NCBI GenBank assembly: GCA_010909165.1
Contig: MU008166.1
Coordinates: 1,674,001-1,738,000 of the forward strand
Length of the DNA: 64,000 nt
Reading direction: 5' to 3'
DNA from: Anthoceros angustus
Lineage: Eukaryota; Streptophyta; Anthocerotopsida; Anthocerotales; Anthocerotaceae
In this document: positions 33,231 through 43,998 of the stretch, piece by piece
Numbering within the stretch: position 1 is the stretch's first letter
Layout of the letters: each line of letters opens with the position of its first letter
Translations under genes and position numbers: made by a program
Notes under the pieces: model-generated
What the model was told of the DNA's origin: nothing
Databases searched by the model: none
What the model saw: only the letters and a program-made list of their open reading frames with translations

Positions 33231-33661
33231 ACAGCCTGCACCGTGCATGCACGCATGATAAGCTTTGGCACATGACTGGACAAATTTGTTAAGTCTACAT
33301 CCATTGCCCCGTATGTTTCTAGTGCAAGTGCAATAAAGCATCCCGCTGTATTTCTAGACCTTGAGAACCGCTGCTCCGGCCGGTGCAGCCCAACCTGGAC
33401 GGTTCAGCTCTTGTTTGCGGTTTGCATGATGTAAATATGATATTTTTAAAATATTTACATAACTATGGCATACCCAGAGGAAAAGTTGACTTTTTTCAGC
33501 ACTCTTCACCTATTCTACGTATAATATATGCACTATTACATATAAGGTATAACATATAAAATACCTCAAAAGGGAACAAAATTGTATGCACTCCCTCCCA
33601 TGATGCACTTTGGGAAGATGCCATTTGTCATTTTGTACGTTTCTTAAAAGATTCTTTTACG

Positions 33662-33781
33662 TTTTGGCCACATATATTGATCAAAATATTTTAATTATTT
33701 TTAATGTAGAGAACATAATATTTTGGCCACATATATTGATCAAAATATTTTAATTATTTTTAATGTAGAGAACATAATATT
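33662..33781. repeat. ~60-bp AT-rich tandem duplication
   Basis: ATTTTGGCCACATATATTGA through GTAGAGAACATAATATT occurs twice back to back. Confidence 0.9.
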
Positions 33782-33954
33782 CCGCGAAAGGAAACCTTAA
33801 CATCTACTAGTGTCATACAAACATTGTACAAAATGTTACAAGAAAATTGGTCAAAAGGCTCGATTTAAGTGGGTTGGGCATTCCGGGGTTTAAAACATAA
33901 ATGACCCTAACGACACTCGAATCTCGAAACCAAGAATTCAAGACTGTTTTCACT

Positions 33955-34135
33955 CTCTATATGTGTGACTTAAACTTAAACGAATTGTTATTGAAGCAGT
34001 TGTTCATTCGTATGAGCGTGAAGATAATAGGCATAGCAAGTGCACAAAAGTTGAACAGAAACAAGCATGCAGGAGCCTACTATAGATGTCACTATCTTGC
34101 GGGCACAACCACTCGGCAGGTCCAGGATTGAACAA
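33955..34135. repeat. Dispersed repeat (relatives at 60305-60365 and 60535-60660)
   Basis: Shares TTGTTATTGAAGC, GTGAAGAT and GCACAAAAGTTGAAC with 60535-60650, and the ending AGGAGCCTAC...GTAGATGTCA with 60340-60365. No coding family seen; probably LTR or UTR of an unidentified retroelement. Confidence 0.65.
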
Positions 34136-34559
34136 CATTTAAGGGCTGGTACATGGTGATGAACTCTTGACACCTGGTGTATGGGGTTAGTAGAGGAACA
34201 CATGGAGGGCGCTCAAGCAACATATCAGCGGAACATGCATACCATGACATTACTTTGATGCAAATGGCGGAAGAACATAACCAGATGATCAGCATACGCG
34301 TTTGGAGCAATTAAGAGCGGATGTTGAGAATAGGTAGCTGCTGCAGCCCATGCGTCTGTAACTTCGGAGATGATAGGAATACAGAACACGATGAGGACAC
34401 TTGAACTATTGTAGGCCCAAGAGGTGGCCAACATTCTAGTAGAAGTGCAACATCAAAGGAACTTGATCAAAATGGTGGGGACGACAAAGCCGTCGAAACC
34501 AAGATACTACTCAAAATCCTGTTTGCAAAAAAGAGAGATGGTCACCTTCATGATGGGGA

Positions 34560-35400
34560 GGAATCGATATGGACGTGGCAATCAAGGCTACTGTACAAAC
34601 AACAACGTTTATATGTACCATCTTTGATGCACATCCGCAAGGCATTAATGGCTGAAGCTCATGAACCCCCATCAGCTGGCCATCCTGGTCAATAACGCAC
34701 TTTGGGCACCCTGCTATTGCATTATTACTGGCCAAGTATGACTCACGATGCGACAAACTTTGTAAGGCTATGTGATACATGTCAGAGAATCAAGATTCTC
34801 GTCATCCGCGATCCTTACTCATTGCCACAGCACAAGGGCTCAATAACTAGGCTACTTCAGATATGCTATAGGTTTATGCAGAGATTTTGCAGCAAGCTTG
34901 GACAAAGATGCAATTTACCCAAAATCAGCATAGATAGGCCGCCAACAAGCATCGCAACGATGCTGTATTCCAGGAAGACCAATGGGTGTTGCTTTCTAAT
35001 AAGAATATCACCCTACCTGGGGTAAGAAAATTGCAGCATAGACAGTTGGGACCATTATGGATCACACAACGAATTGGGAACATAGCGTACCGCTTGGTGA
35101 TACAACAGCAATGGAAGATTCACGATGTGTTTCATGCATCACTTATGAAGCCTTACATTGTAGAGCCACCAGAGTGCTCACCACCAGAACTGCCACAAGG
35201 CTTACCAGAGTATGAGGTCGAGGAAAATTTGCAACATCGTGTTGTCTGTTGAAGGTACCAGTCTCTCGTGTTATGGAAGGGACACCCGGCTTCGAAGGCA
35301 ACATGGGAATTGCTACAATGCCTTCAACATTGCCCACAAATACTTACGGCGTAGACACGACATCACCACATCTTTTTTTCTAAACTTCGAGACATAGTTT
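34560..35400 (+). mobile_element. Ty3/gypsy chromovirus 3' fragment (integrase and chromodomain)
   Basis: At 34600-34800 are the RNase H-integrase linker and the HHCC zinc finger of integrase (HYYWPSMTHDATNFVRLCDT, then CQRIK), with a stop near 34694. The catalytic core is missing or unrecognisable. At 34970-35160 is the integrase C-terminal GPY/F-type module (RQLGPLWITQRIGNIAYRL, IHDVFHASLMKPYI). At 35205-35340 a chromodomain follows (VEENLQHRVVC, then SLVLWKGHPASKATWELLQC) after a stop. Chromodomains steer chromovirus integration to heterochromatin. The DNA after 35400 may be the 3' LTR. Confidence 0.85.
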
Positions 35401-35639
35401 TCTTATTAAGGGAGTAGATGTAATAAGGATATGATAAAAATAGGAAAAATAGAGGAAGGAAGAGATAATGGAAATAGAGCAGTTGCTATAAGTAACGGAA
35501 TGGCTGCAGGAGGGAATGGGATAAGTATGAAAGTGGATAGGTATGAGAGAGAGCTAAAGATAACCAAAATACGACATGCAAGCCAGAGCTAGGTATATAT
35601 ACGGAAGAGACTGCGAGTGTGAGGCTTGTCAATTTTCAA

Positions 35640-35870
35640 TTTGAAATAGGAAGGCTTTGATTTGAAGTATGGTGTTTCATAAGAGGTACAAATACGAGTT
35701 TTGTGATTCTGATGGAACCTTCCTCTTTGGGTTCTTATGGCCTCAAGCAATATCCATAAATGAGAACACTTTCTTCATTAAAATATATTTGTCATGTCAA
35801 GAGGTATAAATACTAGTTTTGTAATTGTGATGAAACCATTCTCTTTGGGTTCTTATAACATGAAGCACTA
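35640..35870. repeat. Two diverged ~125-bp direct repeats
   Basis: Both units contain AAGAGGTAYAAATAC, TTTTGTRATT and TTCTCTTTGGGTTCTTAT-like sequence, spaced about 127 bp apart. Confidence 0.65.
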
Positions 35871-37594
35871 TGGACAAGCAGCGACACTTTGTCCTTCCCT
35901 ACAAAGTCTCATCTGTTTTCCAAACAGCCATTTGTAAAAAATTATAAAATAATGGAAATGACATCCAAACAGGCTTATTTGAATTCCAAAAGATTCCACT
36001 GTTCTCGGGGTAAGAAATACTCCTAATAAAAGCTATTGGCTATTAACACAAGGATGTAGCTTTACAAACTCGTATATATTACATGTAAAAATAAATCGTA
36101 ATTTTTCTAAATATATTTTCCTGCCTTCGAGCTGATAAATCGCTAGTTTCACACGGCCTACAACAAGCTACTGCCACGCACTTCCATTCGCCAAGTGGAT
36201 CGGACCATACGGATATTCCCATCAAGAGATGACACACAAAACAGATATGGGTGTTTGGTATCCCGAAGTAGGATATCTCCTTGATGGGTAGTCATCAGTC
36301 AGGTTTGGAAATGTCGAAACCGTGATGAAACGTGTTGTCTTCCGGGTGAAAGTTCATGCCGGAAAGCACGCCAGTGTTTCGGACCACCTGTTTTAGAGGA
36401 CGGGAAAGCGCGGCCATCTTTCTGTTGAAGAGAAAAGTGCAGCTGGAAGAGAGTGCAACTTCATAGCGCCAAGTGGCACAACTGCAGGCGAAAGAAGATT
36501 CAACAATGTTCCCTCCTGACAAATGAATCTGATAAGAGACACACGGAGCACGACAATCTCGAGCCTCCACATACAATCCAACCAATCCACACGAAGTTGA
36601 TCAGAAAAATTAAAAGCTTGCGTGCATCGGGATTTGAGGGGTATGATAACAAAGTGCTGCCCGCGCATGCAACTCCTGTCAGTGAGAGCAGATGTCAGAC
36701 CCCTCGTGAGATGCTGTCACAACCTTTTATCAAGTCAAGATTGCTTGGTGGAAACTCGACGGCTCCTGTTCTTGGCATCACGTGCACGACCTCAATTCGA
36801 TGCGCCTCCATCTACATGACACATACTCCACTTTTGAGCCAAATGCTGCGCGGACAAAACACACAACACCATGGATCAAGATCCTTCATCACCACGCCGA
36901 GCCCTGGCTGCCACCAGAAGGAGGTAGTGCTGAAAGCATCTCTGTTCACGAATGTCATCCTTCTTCAACACACACTAATTCCAATTCACATGGATGCTGA
37001 CACCTGTAACTGTGGATCTGTGGAAGCAAACACAGGCCCCCTTCGAATCCGCAAGCTGACGATTCCGCAGCCTGGCATGTTCTTCCCACTCCAAACCTTC
37101 GTCCATCCACACAAACCCCGGTGCAGTGCACTCCTCCCGGCAAGCAAGGAACACTCTCGACGCCTTGGCGCGCAGAACAAGAAAACCTTCACTTGCAGAA
37201 GAACCTCCTTCGGACGCGGCTGCACCGAAATCCGTTGCTTGAAGCAGCTTCGGGAAGGTAGGGCAGGCCGTACGCGCAGCAGAGCAAGCGCGGAAGTGCG
37301 TGAAGCAAGCGCGCGAAGTTCTCGACTTCGAGACCTTACAAGACGTGCATGCGAGCGCACGGCCGGGCCGGTTGGGGAGTCGTGAAATCGTCCCGTCAAA
37401 ATGGAAGCGTGTGAGACCGGATTTTGTTCTGATTCCGAGTTATCGCTTCCCGAGGGCGCAGAGCAATCGAGACGTACAACGGCGGGGCCGGGCAAGGCAG
37501 CCGGGCACGGAGGTTGCTGCAGCCTAGATGCCCCGATCCCAGAGACGCGAATTCCCGACGCCTGCTCCTCGCGGCGAGGGCAAGGGCCAGGGCC
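35871..37594. other. Intergenic stretch, no accepted gene
   Basis: A long open frame crosses 36453-37385 on the plus strand, but its translation has no family motif and its composition looks like chance reading. The last part presumably holds the promoter and 5' UTR of the F-box gene. Confidence 0.35.
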
Positions 37595-38932
37595 ATGGTG
37601 CGCGTCCGGCTGCTGATGGAAGTGGCCGAAGCCGGAGCAGCAGATGGCAACAGGATGGAGCAGGAGGGGCAGGAGATGGAGCCCGCCACATGGAGCCTCC
37701 TCCCGCCGGAGATCATGGAGAAGGTCCTTCTGCAGCTCCCGCTCCGGGAGCTCCTCCGCTTCCGGGCCGTGTGCAAGCTCTGGCTTCGCCTGCTCATGAG
37801 CGCCAAGTTTCTGGACGAGTGGCGGGGGCTGGGGAGCAGGCCCCCGCTCGGCGTGCTGCTCCACCGGCACGGCACCACGGGGAGGATCGCCCTCCCTCCC
37901 TCGGTGCGGATGATCACCGTCGGGCTTTCCTTCCTCCCGGACCTCAGGCTCCAGCCCGTCGCCTCGGCCGGGGCCTGCTCTGCCTGGCCCGCCTAAGCGA
38001 GGACGCCTCTAGCATCGAGCAGCCGCTCTACGTCTGCCACCCGTCACCCGCAGGAGCCTCTGCCTGCCCCGGATGGAGCTTCCGAGGACACCTGCCCGCG
38101 CTTCGCCACCCTCTGGGTCTCCGACAGCCGGTACAAGCTCTTTGTGGGATGCGGGCGGAGCAAGGGCCATGGCGGAGGGTACCACGCCATGTGGGTGTAC
38201 GACTCCCGGGCCACGGCATGGCGAAGCCACTCCCCCAAGGACCTCGTGCCAGGGCGGGGGCGGGGGCGGGGGCAGCGGCAGGGGCAGGACGGGGATGTGG
38301 AGATGGCGGATGCAGATGGTGAGAAGGGGAAGGGGAAGGAGAAGGAGAGCGACATGCAGGTGGTTGAGCGAGGGTACTGCACCTGCGTGCTGGTGAGGGA
38401 TTTTGTGGCAAGGATCAGCGTGCCTGTGTGTCTGCAATGGGCGTCGGAGACCTGGAGCTTCACCCGGCTGGAGGGCGTGCCCTTCAGCGTGGTGCAGCAC
38501 CGCGGGAGCATCTACTACGTGCATGCCGGGAGGGATGTGAGCGTGGTGAGGCTGTATCTCGGGAAGGAGGTGAAGGCGGAGGCGGAGGCGGAAGGGGAAG
38601 GGGAAAGGGGAAACCCCAGCTATGTTGTGGCCGTGCTGCCGGAGAAGGACGTGAAGGCGCTTTGCTCGGACTGGAAGCATGTGCGGCGGGGCGCCGAGTG
38701 CAGGATCGTGTCGTCCGGGGATTCGATTTGCATATCCCTCGTGCACCGGTACACGGGGGGTAGGATGAATCGGCCTACTGGGTGCCGGGGGCTGCTTTGC
38801 TACGACACCGAGCTCGGGACATGGCGGGGATGGTTTACGTATTTCTGGGACACTTTTGAGGAGAGGCGGAATGACTGGCAGGCTGTTTGCGCGCCCTTCG
38901 CATTCGATCTCAGCTCCCGGCACCTTGTGTGA
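37595..38932 (+). CDS. F-box protein with F-box-associated C-terminus (apparent frameshifts)
   Basis: Likely substrate receptor of an SCF ubiquitin ligase. From ATG 37595 the F-box is TWSLLPPEIMEKVLLQLPL, then LLRFRAVCKLWLRLL (about 37690-37800). The body contains LLCLARLSEDASSIEQPLYV, then a kelch/FBA-like part (FATLWVSDSRYKLFVGCG, YHAMWVYDSRATAWRSHSP, PFSVVQHRGSIYYVHAG) and the end WRGWFTYFWDTFEERRNDW. The coding frame changes near 37970, again near 38045 and again near 38075, which returns it to the original frame. Each step is a one-base shift in a G/C-rich run. So the gene either carries three small deletions or the sequence has errors there. A lysine/glutamate-rich low-complexity insert (about 38250-38360) separates two parts of the C-terminal domain. 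Confidence 0.8.
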
Positions 38933-38939
38933 TGGTGGA

Positions 38940-38992
38940 AGGGGGATGGATGGATGGATAGATGGGTGGGTGGGTGGATGGATGGATGGATG
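38940..38992. repeat. GGAT/GGTG tetranucleotide repeat
   Basis: A GATG/GGTG-type microsatellite a few bases after the F-box stop codon, so it lies in the 3' UTR. Confidence 0.85.
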
Positions 38993-39743
38993 CATTTTTT
39001 CCGAGCACCTTGAAGTCCGAGGTGGAGTTCTTTAGAGTTCTGGTTAGATGCTTCTTCTTCTCGTGGTTGGGGTTACCGCGGAATCTGCTCTTGCAATTTC
39101 AGTTGCGGGAGTTGGCAGGAAGGAAGAGAGACTCATAACATTCTTTTCGGTGACATGTTATCGTTATTTGTAGAGCTATGGCAGAATGCCACGGAGAGAC
39201 TGTATGTATGTACTGTCGCAGCAACTGATCTACATTTTTTCACAAGCCGCCGATGTGTAAATGACGGATGCCGCATGTAGGGATGTTCGCTGTAGAACCA
39301 GCCTGGGTCTGGAATCCTGGATCGGCGTGCATGAAAGTGAACTCGCTGTCGAAATTCAAGGTTGTTCCTCCTCTAGACTTCGGCTCCTTCATGACGAAAG
39401 CTTGACGCCGCGATAGGTGCAGCAGCACTTTTGTGTGTGACATATTATTGTATGTGAGAGGGTTGCAGCTGCCAACATCGCCAACAGCGGTCATCGAGAT
39501 ATGCACGTGTGATGAGACGGAATTGATGTTAAAGAATGGGAAGACGTTCCCTGACTTCTGCAACTGCAGACGAGAGATTCCAGAATGTGAGAGGGAGGCC
39601 GTGTCAGGAGGGACGGTTGAAGGTCGAGCATGAGTCATCAGGAGGATATAAGACCAAAACCTGATGAAGTGCAGAGGAAACAGAAAGAAAGATGGTCTCA
39701 GTGATCCGTTACCGGACGACGCTTGCTGGATCTGACCTCTGAG

Positions 39744-41456
39744 ATGGCGGCTTCGTTGCTGGTTCCACCGTGCCCTTTTGCCTTCTCGGCTGAACAGGTT
39801 GCAGGCTCTGACCGCAGAGGGAGTTGGTTGCAGAAAAGACCTGGGGAGTGGGTAGGGTTGAGGCGAGCCCTGCCGGCGGTGGGGAGGGATCGTTGTTGGA
39901 TCAGGCTGGTGAAACCGGGCAGAGAAGGAGTTGGGTGCGCTCGAGCATTTGGGGATGAGGGGCCGGGGGTGGGAGAGGGCGGAGGTGTTGCAAGCACTGG
40001 CAGCAGGAGCAGCCTGGGATGGCGAGTGGTGGAGAGGGATGTGAGAGTGCACGCTGGGAGGAGCAAGGCCAAGAGGAAAGGAGGAGGAGGCAGGATCGAG
40101 AAGCGGGTGGAGAAAAGGACTACAGTGGTGAAGAAGAAGGTTGTGGTTAAAGAGCCAGATCCTGGTGTCAGAATGCCTGACGAGTACTACAAGTATGGGC
40201 CTTACGGTCCCTATTGGTGGAGGGCAGATGTGATTGGGAAGCCTGTGCCAGGCAAGCTTGGGGACTCTCTGGCAGTCACCATGACCACTTTGAATGGGGG
40301 TGATGAAGAGGTAGAAGAGATGGCTAGGGTGGATGCTACCATCAACTACGACAACAAGTTGAAGCAGATGAGTCAGGATGTTGGGTTGCACTACTACTGG
40401 GCGTTTGCCAGAAGCGTGAGACCGAGTGCGGTGGTTTTGGCTCCCTGGGAGGAGTGGACTCTTGTGGCTCAGGTGGTGGTGGAATCAGCTACAGAGCCTG
40501 ATAAATGGAGGTTGGGGTTTAGGCTTGACAAGGCTATGAGGAATGTTATCACTCAGTGCGTGGCTTGGGAGCGTCCGGATCTGACGTATGTGAGGAAGCC
40601 CAAGTATCAGCTGAGAACTGAGAATCAGCTGGAGTTCTTGCAGGTCCTGTGCCATCTTGTTAACCCTGATCTGGAGACCGACGCAGGGAAGAGATGCGTG
40701 TCTTACTTTGGGAAGCTTTGTAGGTTGCTGGATGTGGATATGAATGTGAAGGAAGAGGAAGCTGCTGCTGCCTTTGACAAATTATCGCGGGAGGGGAGGA
40801 TGAAGGTTGTGGAGCACCTCCTGACTAACCACCCTGTTTCTCTCCTGTATCCCTATACGGAGGGCACTAGAAGAGATGAGTGGAGGGCAAAGCAAGCTGC
40901 GGATGAGCAAGAGCTGGAGAGGAATGAAGAAGTGACAGACGAGGAAGACGAGGACGAGGGAGGAGAAGCAAGTGATGTCGAAGATGAAGAGGACGATGAT
41001 GGTGAGGAAGGAGAGATTGCCGATGATGATGAGGACGATGATGAGGAACTCTCACCTTGGGAAGAGTACAAGAGGTTTGGAGGGAGGGAGGGTCTGAAGG
41101 AAGGGGACTTCAAACTAGATGGGCCGGGAAGCGATAAGTGGTTGGATGAAGTGGAAGTGATTGAAGGAGGTGATGATCTGGATGAAGACCTAGACAATTT
41201 GGATGTGAAGAATCTCTGGAAGGAGGGAGACACTACTAGTGTTGCAGGTGTCAATGAAGACAATGCTGCGGGCACTCCTTTCTCGTCATTTCGGACTTCC
41301 AGAACGACCCGCTTCGTAGAGAGAGATGACGACGGTGAATTCTCCCCAGAACTGCTTTTGAAGTCTGCAGTTCGTCCATTCACCTACAGAAATTTGGTCA
41401 AGGAGGTTGTTGCTCTGCGCCGCATGCTGCTGGAAGATCCTTGGAGGCCTTCTTAG
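39744..41456 (+). CDS. Conserved-looking acidic protein, probably plastid-targeted
   Basis: 570 residues in one exon from ATG 39744. The first ~90 residues are Arg/Ser/Ala/Gly-rich with few acids, like a chloroplast transit peptide. A basic stretch follows (KKKVVVKEPDPG). The core, residues ~145-385, includes MPDEYYKYGPYGPYWWRADV, QDVGLHYYWAFARSVRPSAV, WTLVAQVVVES, ITQCVAWERPDL and FLQVLCHLVNPDLETDAGKR. Then comes a long Glu/Asp-rich tract (~residues 395-450) and a C-terminal part ending RNLVKEVVALRRMLLEDPW. I do not recognise the family. The layout of transit peptide, aromatic-rich core and acidic tract resembles nucleus-encoded proteins of the plastid transcription or translation machinery, which is inference only. 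Confidence 0.8.
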   Translation: MAASLLVPPCPFAFSAEQVAGSDRRGSWLQKRPGEWVGLRRALPAVGRDRCWIRLVKPGREGVGCARAFGDEGPGVGEGGGVASTGSRSSLGWRVVERDVRVHAGRSKAKRKGGGGRIEKRVEKRTTVVKKKVVVKEPDPGVRMPDEYYKYGPYGPYWWRADVIGKPVPGKLGDSLAVTMTTLNGGDEEVEEMARVDATINYDNKLKQMSQDVGLHYYWAFARSVRPSAVVLAPWEEWTLVAQVVVESATEPDKWRLGFRLDKAMRNVITQCVAWERPDLTYVRKPKYQLRTENQLEFLQVLCHLVNPDLETDAGKRCVSYFGKLCRLLDVDMNVKEEEAAAAFDKLSREGRMKVVEHLLTNHPVSLLYPYTEGTRRDEWRAKQAADEQELERNEEVTDEEDEDEGGEASDVEDEEDDDGEEGEIADDDEDDDEELSPWEEYKRFGGREGLKEGDFKLDGPGSDKWLDEVEVIEGGDDLDEDLDNLDVKNLWKEGDTTSVAGVNEDNAAGTPFSSFRTSRTTRFVERDDDGEFSPELLLKSAVRPFTYRNLVKEVVALRRMLLEDPWRPS

Positions 41457-42159
41457 GAGGTTCTCAGGAGTTTGGTGTGTCACCCACGTCGGGGTCGGCC
41501 TCGTGCAGCGCATAGCGACAGAGAGATGGGGAAGCCACTCACAAAGCTGCAAGTCTCTCGATGGAAAGAGGACAAGGTAGCATTCGTTGTGGGCTTGTCA
41601 ATGCCTGTGCCATTTCTCTTGGTAGAGTCTCATAATTCAGAGAATGTCTGACGTGCAGAGGAAATCTGCTCACGGTTCAAGATGGCACCTGAAACTTTTG
41701 AGGGCGTCAATGGCTGGTGAGAAGTATTACCGCTGCCTACAGCCAGACAGGCAAGAAAGAGTGCAAGAGGCATCGTACGTGCATGCAGAAGTCTTGGCTG
41801 CCAGGCTCTGCTGCTGTGAGAACAAAAAGTTTATCCTTGTGTACTGTTGTAAATACCGTTCTCAACATCGTTTTCATGGGCTCAGAGCAATCCATGACGA
41901 AGGAGTACTCCTTTGTAAGTTCTGGAATTGTTGCAGCACCCTGCAAAGCATTGCCAACTTCCAGGTGGTCTCATCCTTGGTAGCTCTCACCCAACATACA
42001 GCAACTTCAGGGCATGAGTTGCTCGAGAGTTGGACGGGTTGAGCCTAGGTCCGTGGACAATCTGTGCAAATTTCACGACTCGTGAAGGGACCTTCCAGAG
42101 CGCGGCGGACAGGCTTACAGACCATTCTCAGGAATCAGCCGCTTCTTGGTCCGAAAGTG
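41457..42159. other. Spacer between two genes
   Basis: No gene accepted. It should contain the 3' UTR of the acidic protein gene and the 5' part of the PPR gene, whose frame is open upstream of its first ATG back to 42064. Confidence 0.4.
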
Positions 42160-43857
42160 ATGCCTCTCACCCTTGCGAACCGGATGCGCAGGCTACCATG
42201 CCGGATGCGGATTCTTTTCAGTCTCTCACCGAGGTTGGTGCCACCCTGGTGGATGCTTGAGAGGCATGAACTTCTGCATTCTTGCACGCTGGAGAGTATA
42301 ACAGGACACAGGAAAGAGGATCCTGCATCAGCTGGTCAATGTCCTGGCCATGAACGTGGCTTGGTTACTAGGGCTGCAAGGGGTAGGGCCAAGTCTGCAC
42401 CACTCCATCGTTCAGCGTCAAGGGGAGAAACTGAAGCAGATAGAGGGCACCGGCTGGCGAGGTCGAAAATCGCCAATGCGCGTGACATTCTGCAAAACGG
42501 GCCTTGGGGAGATTGCACCAAGTTTGCCTTGAGGCCTTTGGAAGGGCAGCTAAATCCCTTTCAAGTAAGTGAGGTGCTGAAGTCAGTGAGAGATGCCAGG
42601 ACTGCTTTGAGGTTCTTTGATTGGGCTGCAAGGCAACCCGATTTCAGTCATGACAGCGTCACATACAACATATTGCTCAAGATACTGGGAGCTGCAGAGC
42701 AGTTTGACGACATGTGGAGGGTGCTCGCAAGTATGGAACAAAGCGGATGTGAGGTGGACGCTGTCACCTTGAGCACAGTCTTGGTGAGCTATGGGAGGGC
42801 AAAGAAGATGAAGGGTGCAATTAAGGTGTTCTATCGGCTGAAAGGGCGTGGTGTACGTGTCAACACGGTAGCCTACAACTGCATGATCGATTTGCTCATC
42901 AAAGGGGGAGATCCTCATCGAGCCTGGGATCTTTACGTGGAGATGCAAAAGGAAGGGTGTGAACCGGATGCACGCACATACACTATTCTGATTGATGGGT
43001 TAGGGCAGGACAAGAAGTTGGATGAGGCGCTTAAGCTGTATGACGAGATGAAGGCTAAGGGCATTGTTCCAGATGGGGTGGTTGGCAATGTTTTGATTAA
43101 GGGGTTTGTAACTGCAGGAAGGATGGGTGAAGCTATGCAGCTGTTTGACGAGATGAAGATCAAGAACACGACTGGAATGACTTCTTACAACACTATCATC
43201 AACGGACTAGGAAAGACAGGCAGATTGAACACTGCCCTTAAAGTTTTTGCTGACATGGAAGACAAGGGGTGGACACCAAATGTGGTTACGTACAACGTGT
43301 TAATCAATGCATGCGGTAGAGCCAACAAGCTGGAGGAGGCATTTCATATTTTCCGACACATGCAAGAACGGGAGGTGACACCGGATGTTATCACTTACAA
43401 CTCCCTTCTGATTGGTATCGGACAGGCAGGTCAGATGGACAGAGCGTTTGAGCTATTCGAGGACATGAAAAAGCAGGGCATTGTTCCATCTCCTGTGACG
43501 TACAGTATTCTTATGAAAGCTTCAGGATATGCTGGCCACATTGACAAATTACTTGATTTGTTCAATGAAATGAGAAGGAGAGGCGGTGTTCTAGATCTTA
43601 TTGCTTACAACATTGTGGTCGACAGGCTTGCAAAGGCCGGTAGAGTTAAAGAAGCTTACAAGATATTCGGGGAGATGAAGGGGCAGGGTTTCCCACCTGA
43701 TGTGATCACATACAATGCCATCATAAATGGCTTCAAAAAGGCTGGCGATAAGGGAATGGCTCTTAGAATCTTTGCGGATATGGAGGCTCAGGGAATTCAA
43801 CCGAATGTGATCACCTACACGATTGTAGGAACGAGTGGGGTACCAGTTCCTAGATGA
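42160..43857 (+). CDS. P-class pentatricopeptide repeat protein
   Basis: Organelle RNA-binding protein built of 35-residue PPR helices-turn-helices. The first in-frame ATG is 42160; the N-terminus is basic and could be an organelle targeting sequence. After a non-PPR region with RFFDWAARQPDFSHDSVTYN, about twelve repeats follow. Each has the VTYNxLI-type start, for example VAYNCMIDLLIKGGDPHRAW, RTYTILIDGLGQDKKLDEAL, VTYNVLINACGRANKLEEAF and VITYNAIINGFKKAGDKGMA. The repeats are regular P type with no E or DYW extension. The last one is cut short at NVITYTI, followed by GTAGGA at 43825, a possible splice donor. Either a 3' exon is missing from my reading or the gene is truncated. Confidence 0.88.
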   Translation: MPLTLANRMRRLPCRMRILFSLSPRLVPPWWMLERHELLHSCTLESITGHRKEDPASAGQCPGHERGLVTRAARGRAKSAPLHRSASRGETEADRGHRLARSKIANARDILQNGPWGDCTKFALRPLEGQLNPFQVSEVLKSVRDARTALRFFDWAARQPDFSHDSVTYNILLKILGAAEQFDDMWRVLASMEQSGCEVDAVTLSTVLVSYGRAKKMKGAIKVFYRLKGRGVRVNTVAYNCMIDLLIKGGDPHRAWDLYVEMQKEGCEPDARTYTILIDGLGQDKKLDEALKLYDEMKAKGIVPDGVVGNVLIKGFVTAGRMGEAMQLFDEMKIKNTTGMTSYNTIINGLGKTGRLNTALKVFADMEDKGWTPNVVTYNVLINACGRANKLEEAFHIFRHMQEREVTPDVITYNSLLIGIGQAGQMDRAFELFEDMKKQGIVPSPVTYSILMKASGYAGHIDKLLDLFNEMRRRGGVLDLIAYNIVVDRLAKAGRVKEAYKIFGEMKGQGFPPDVITYNAIINGFKKAGDKGMALRIFADMEAQGIQPNVITYTIVGTSGVPVPR

Positions 43858-43998
43858 TAAGTCTTGCAGTCAAACGGAAAATGCTGGATGAAGACAAGCG
43901 ATCATGCTCGGGAGGAAAAGCTTGTGGACACAAGTCTCATTCTCTCTTGCAGCAAGTTAGCAACCACAGCTATCGCTCTGTTGCTAGTAAGGCCTTGC

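Noticed and set aside
36453-37385. A 310-codon open frame on the plus strand
   Set aside because: No recognisable domain, no flanking splice pattern, and a composition typical of reading through non-coding GC-mixed sequence.
39240-40391. A 383-codon minus-strand open frame
   Set aside because: It is the complement of the acidic protein gene's N-terminal half and has no family features.
40853-41383. Serine-rich minus-strand frame
   Set aside because: Produced by the complement of the Glu/Asp codons of the acidic tract; not a protein.
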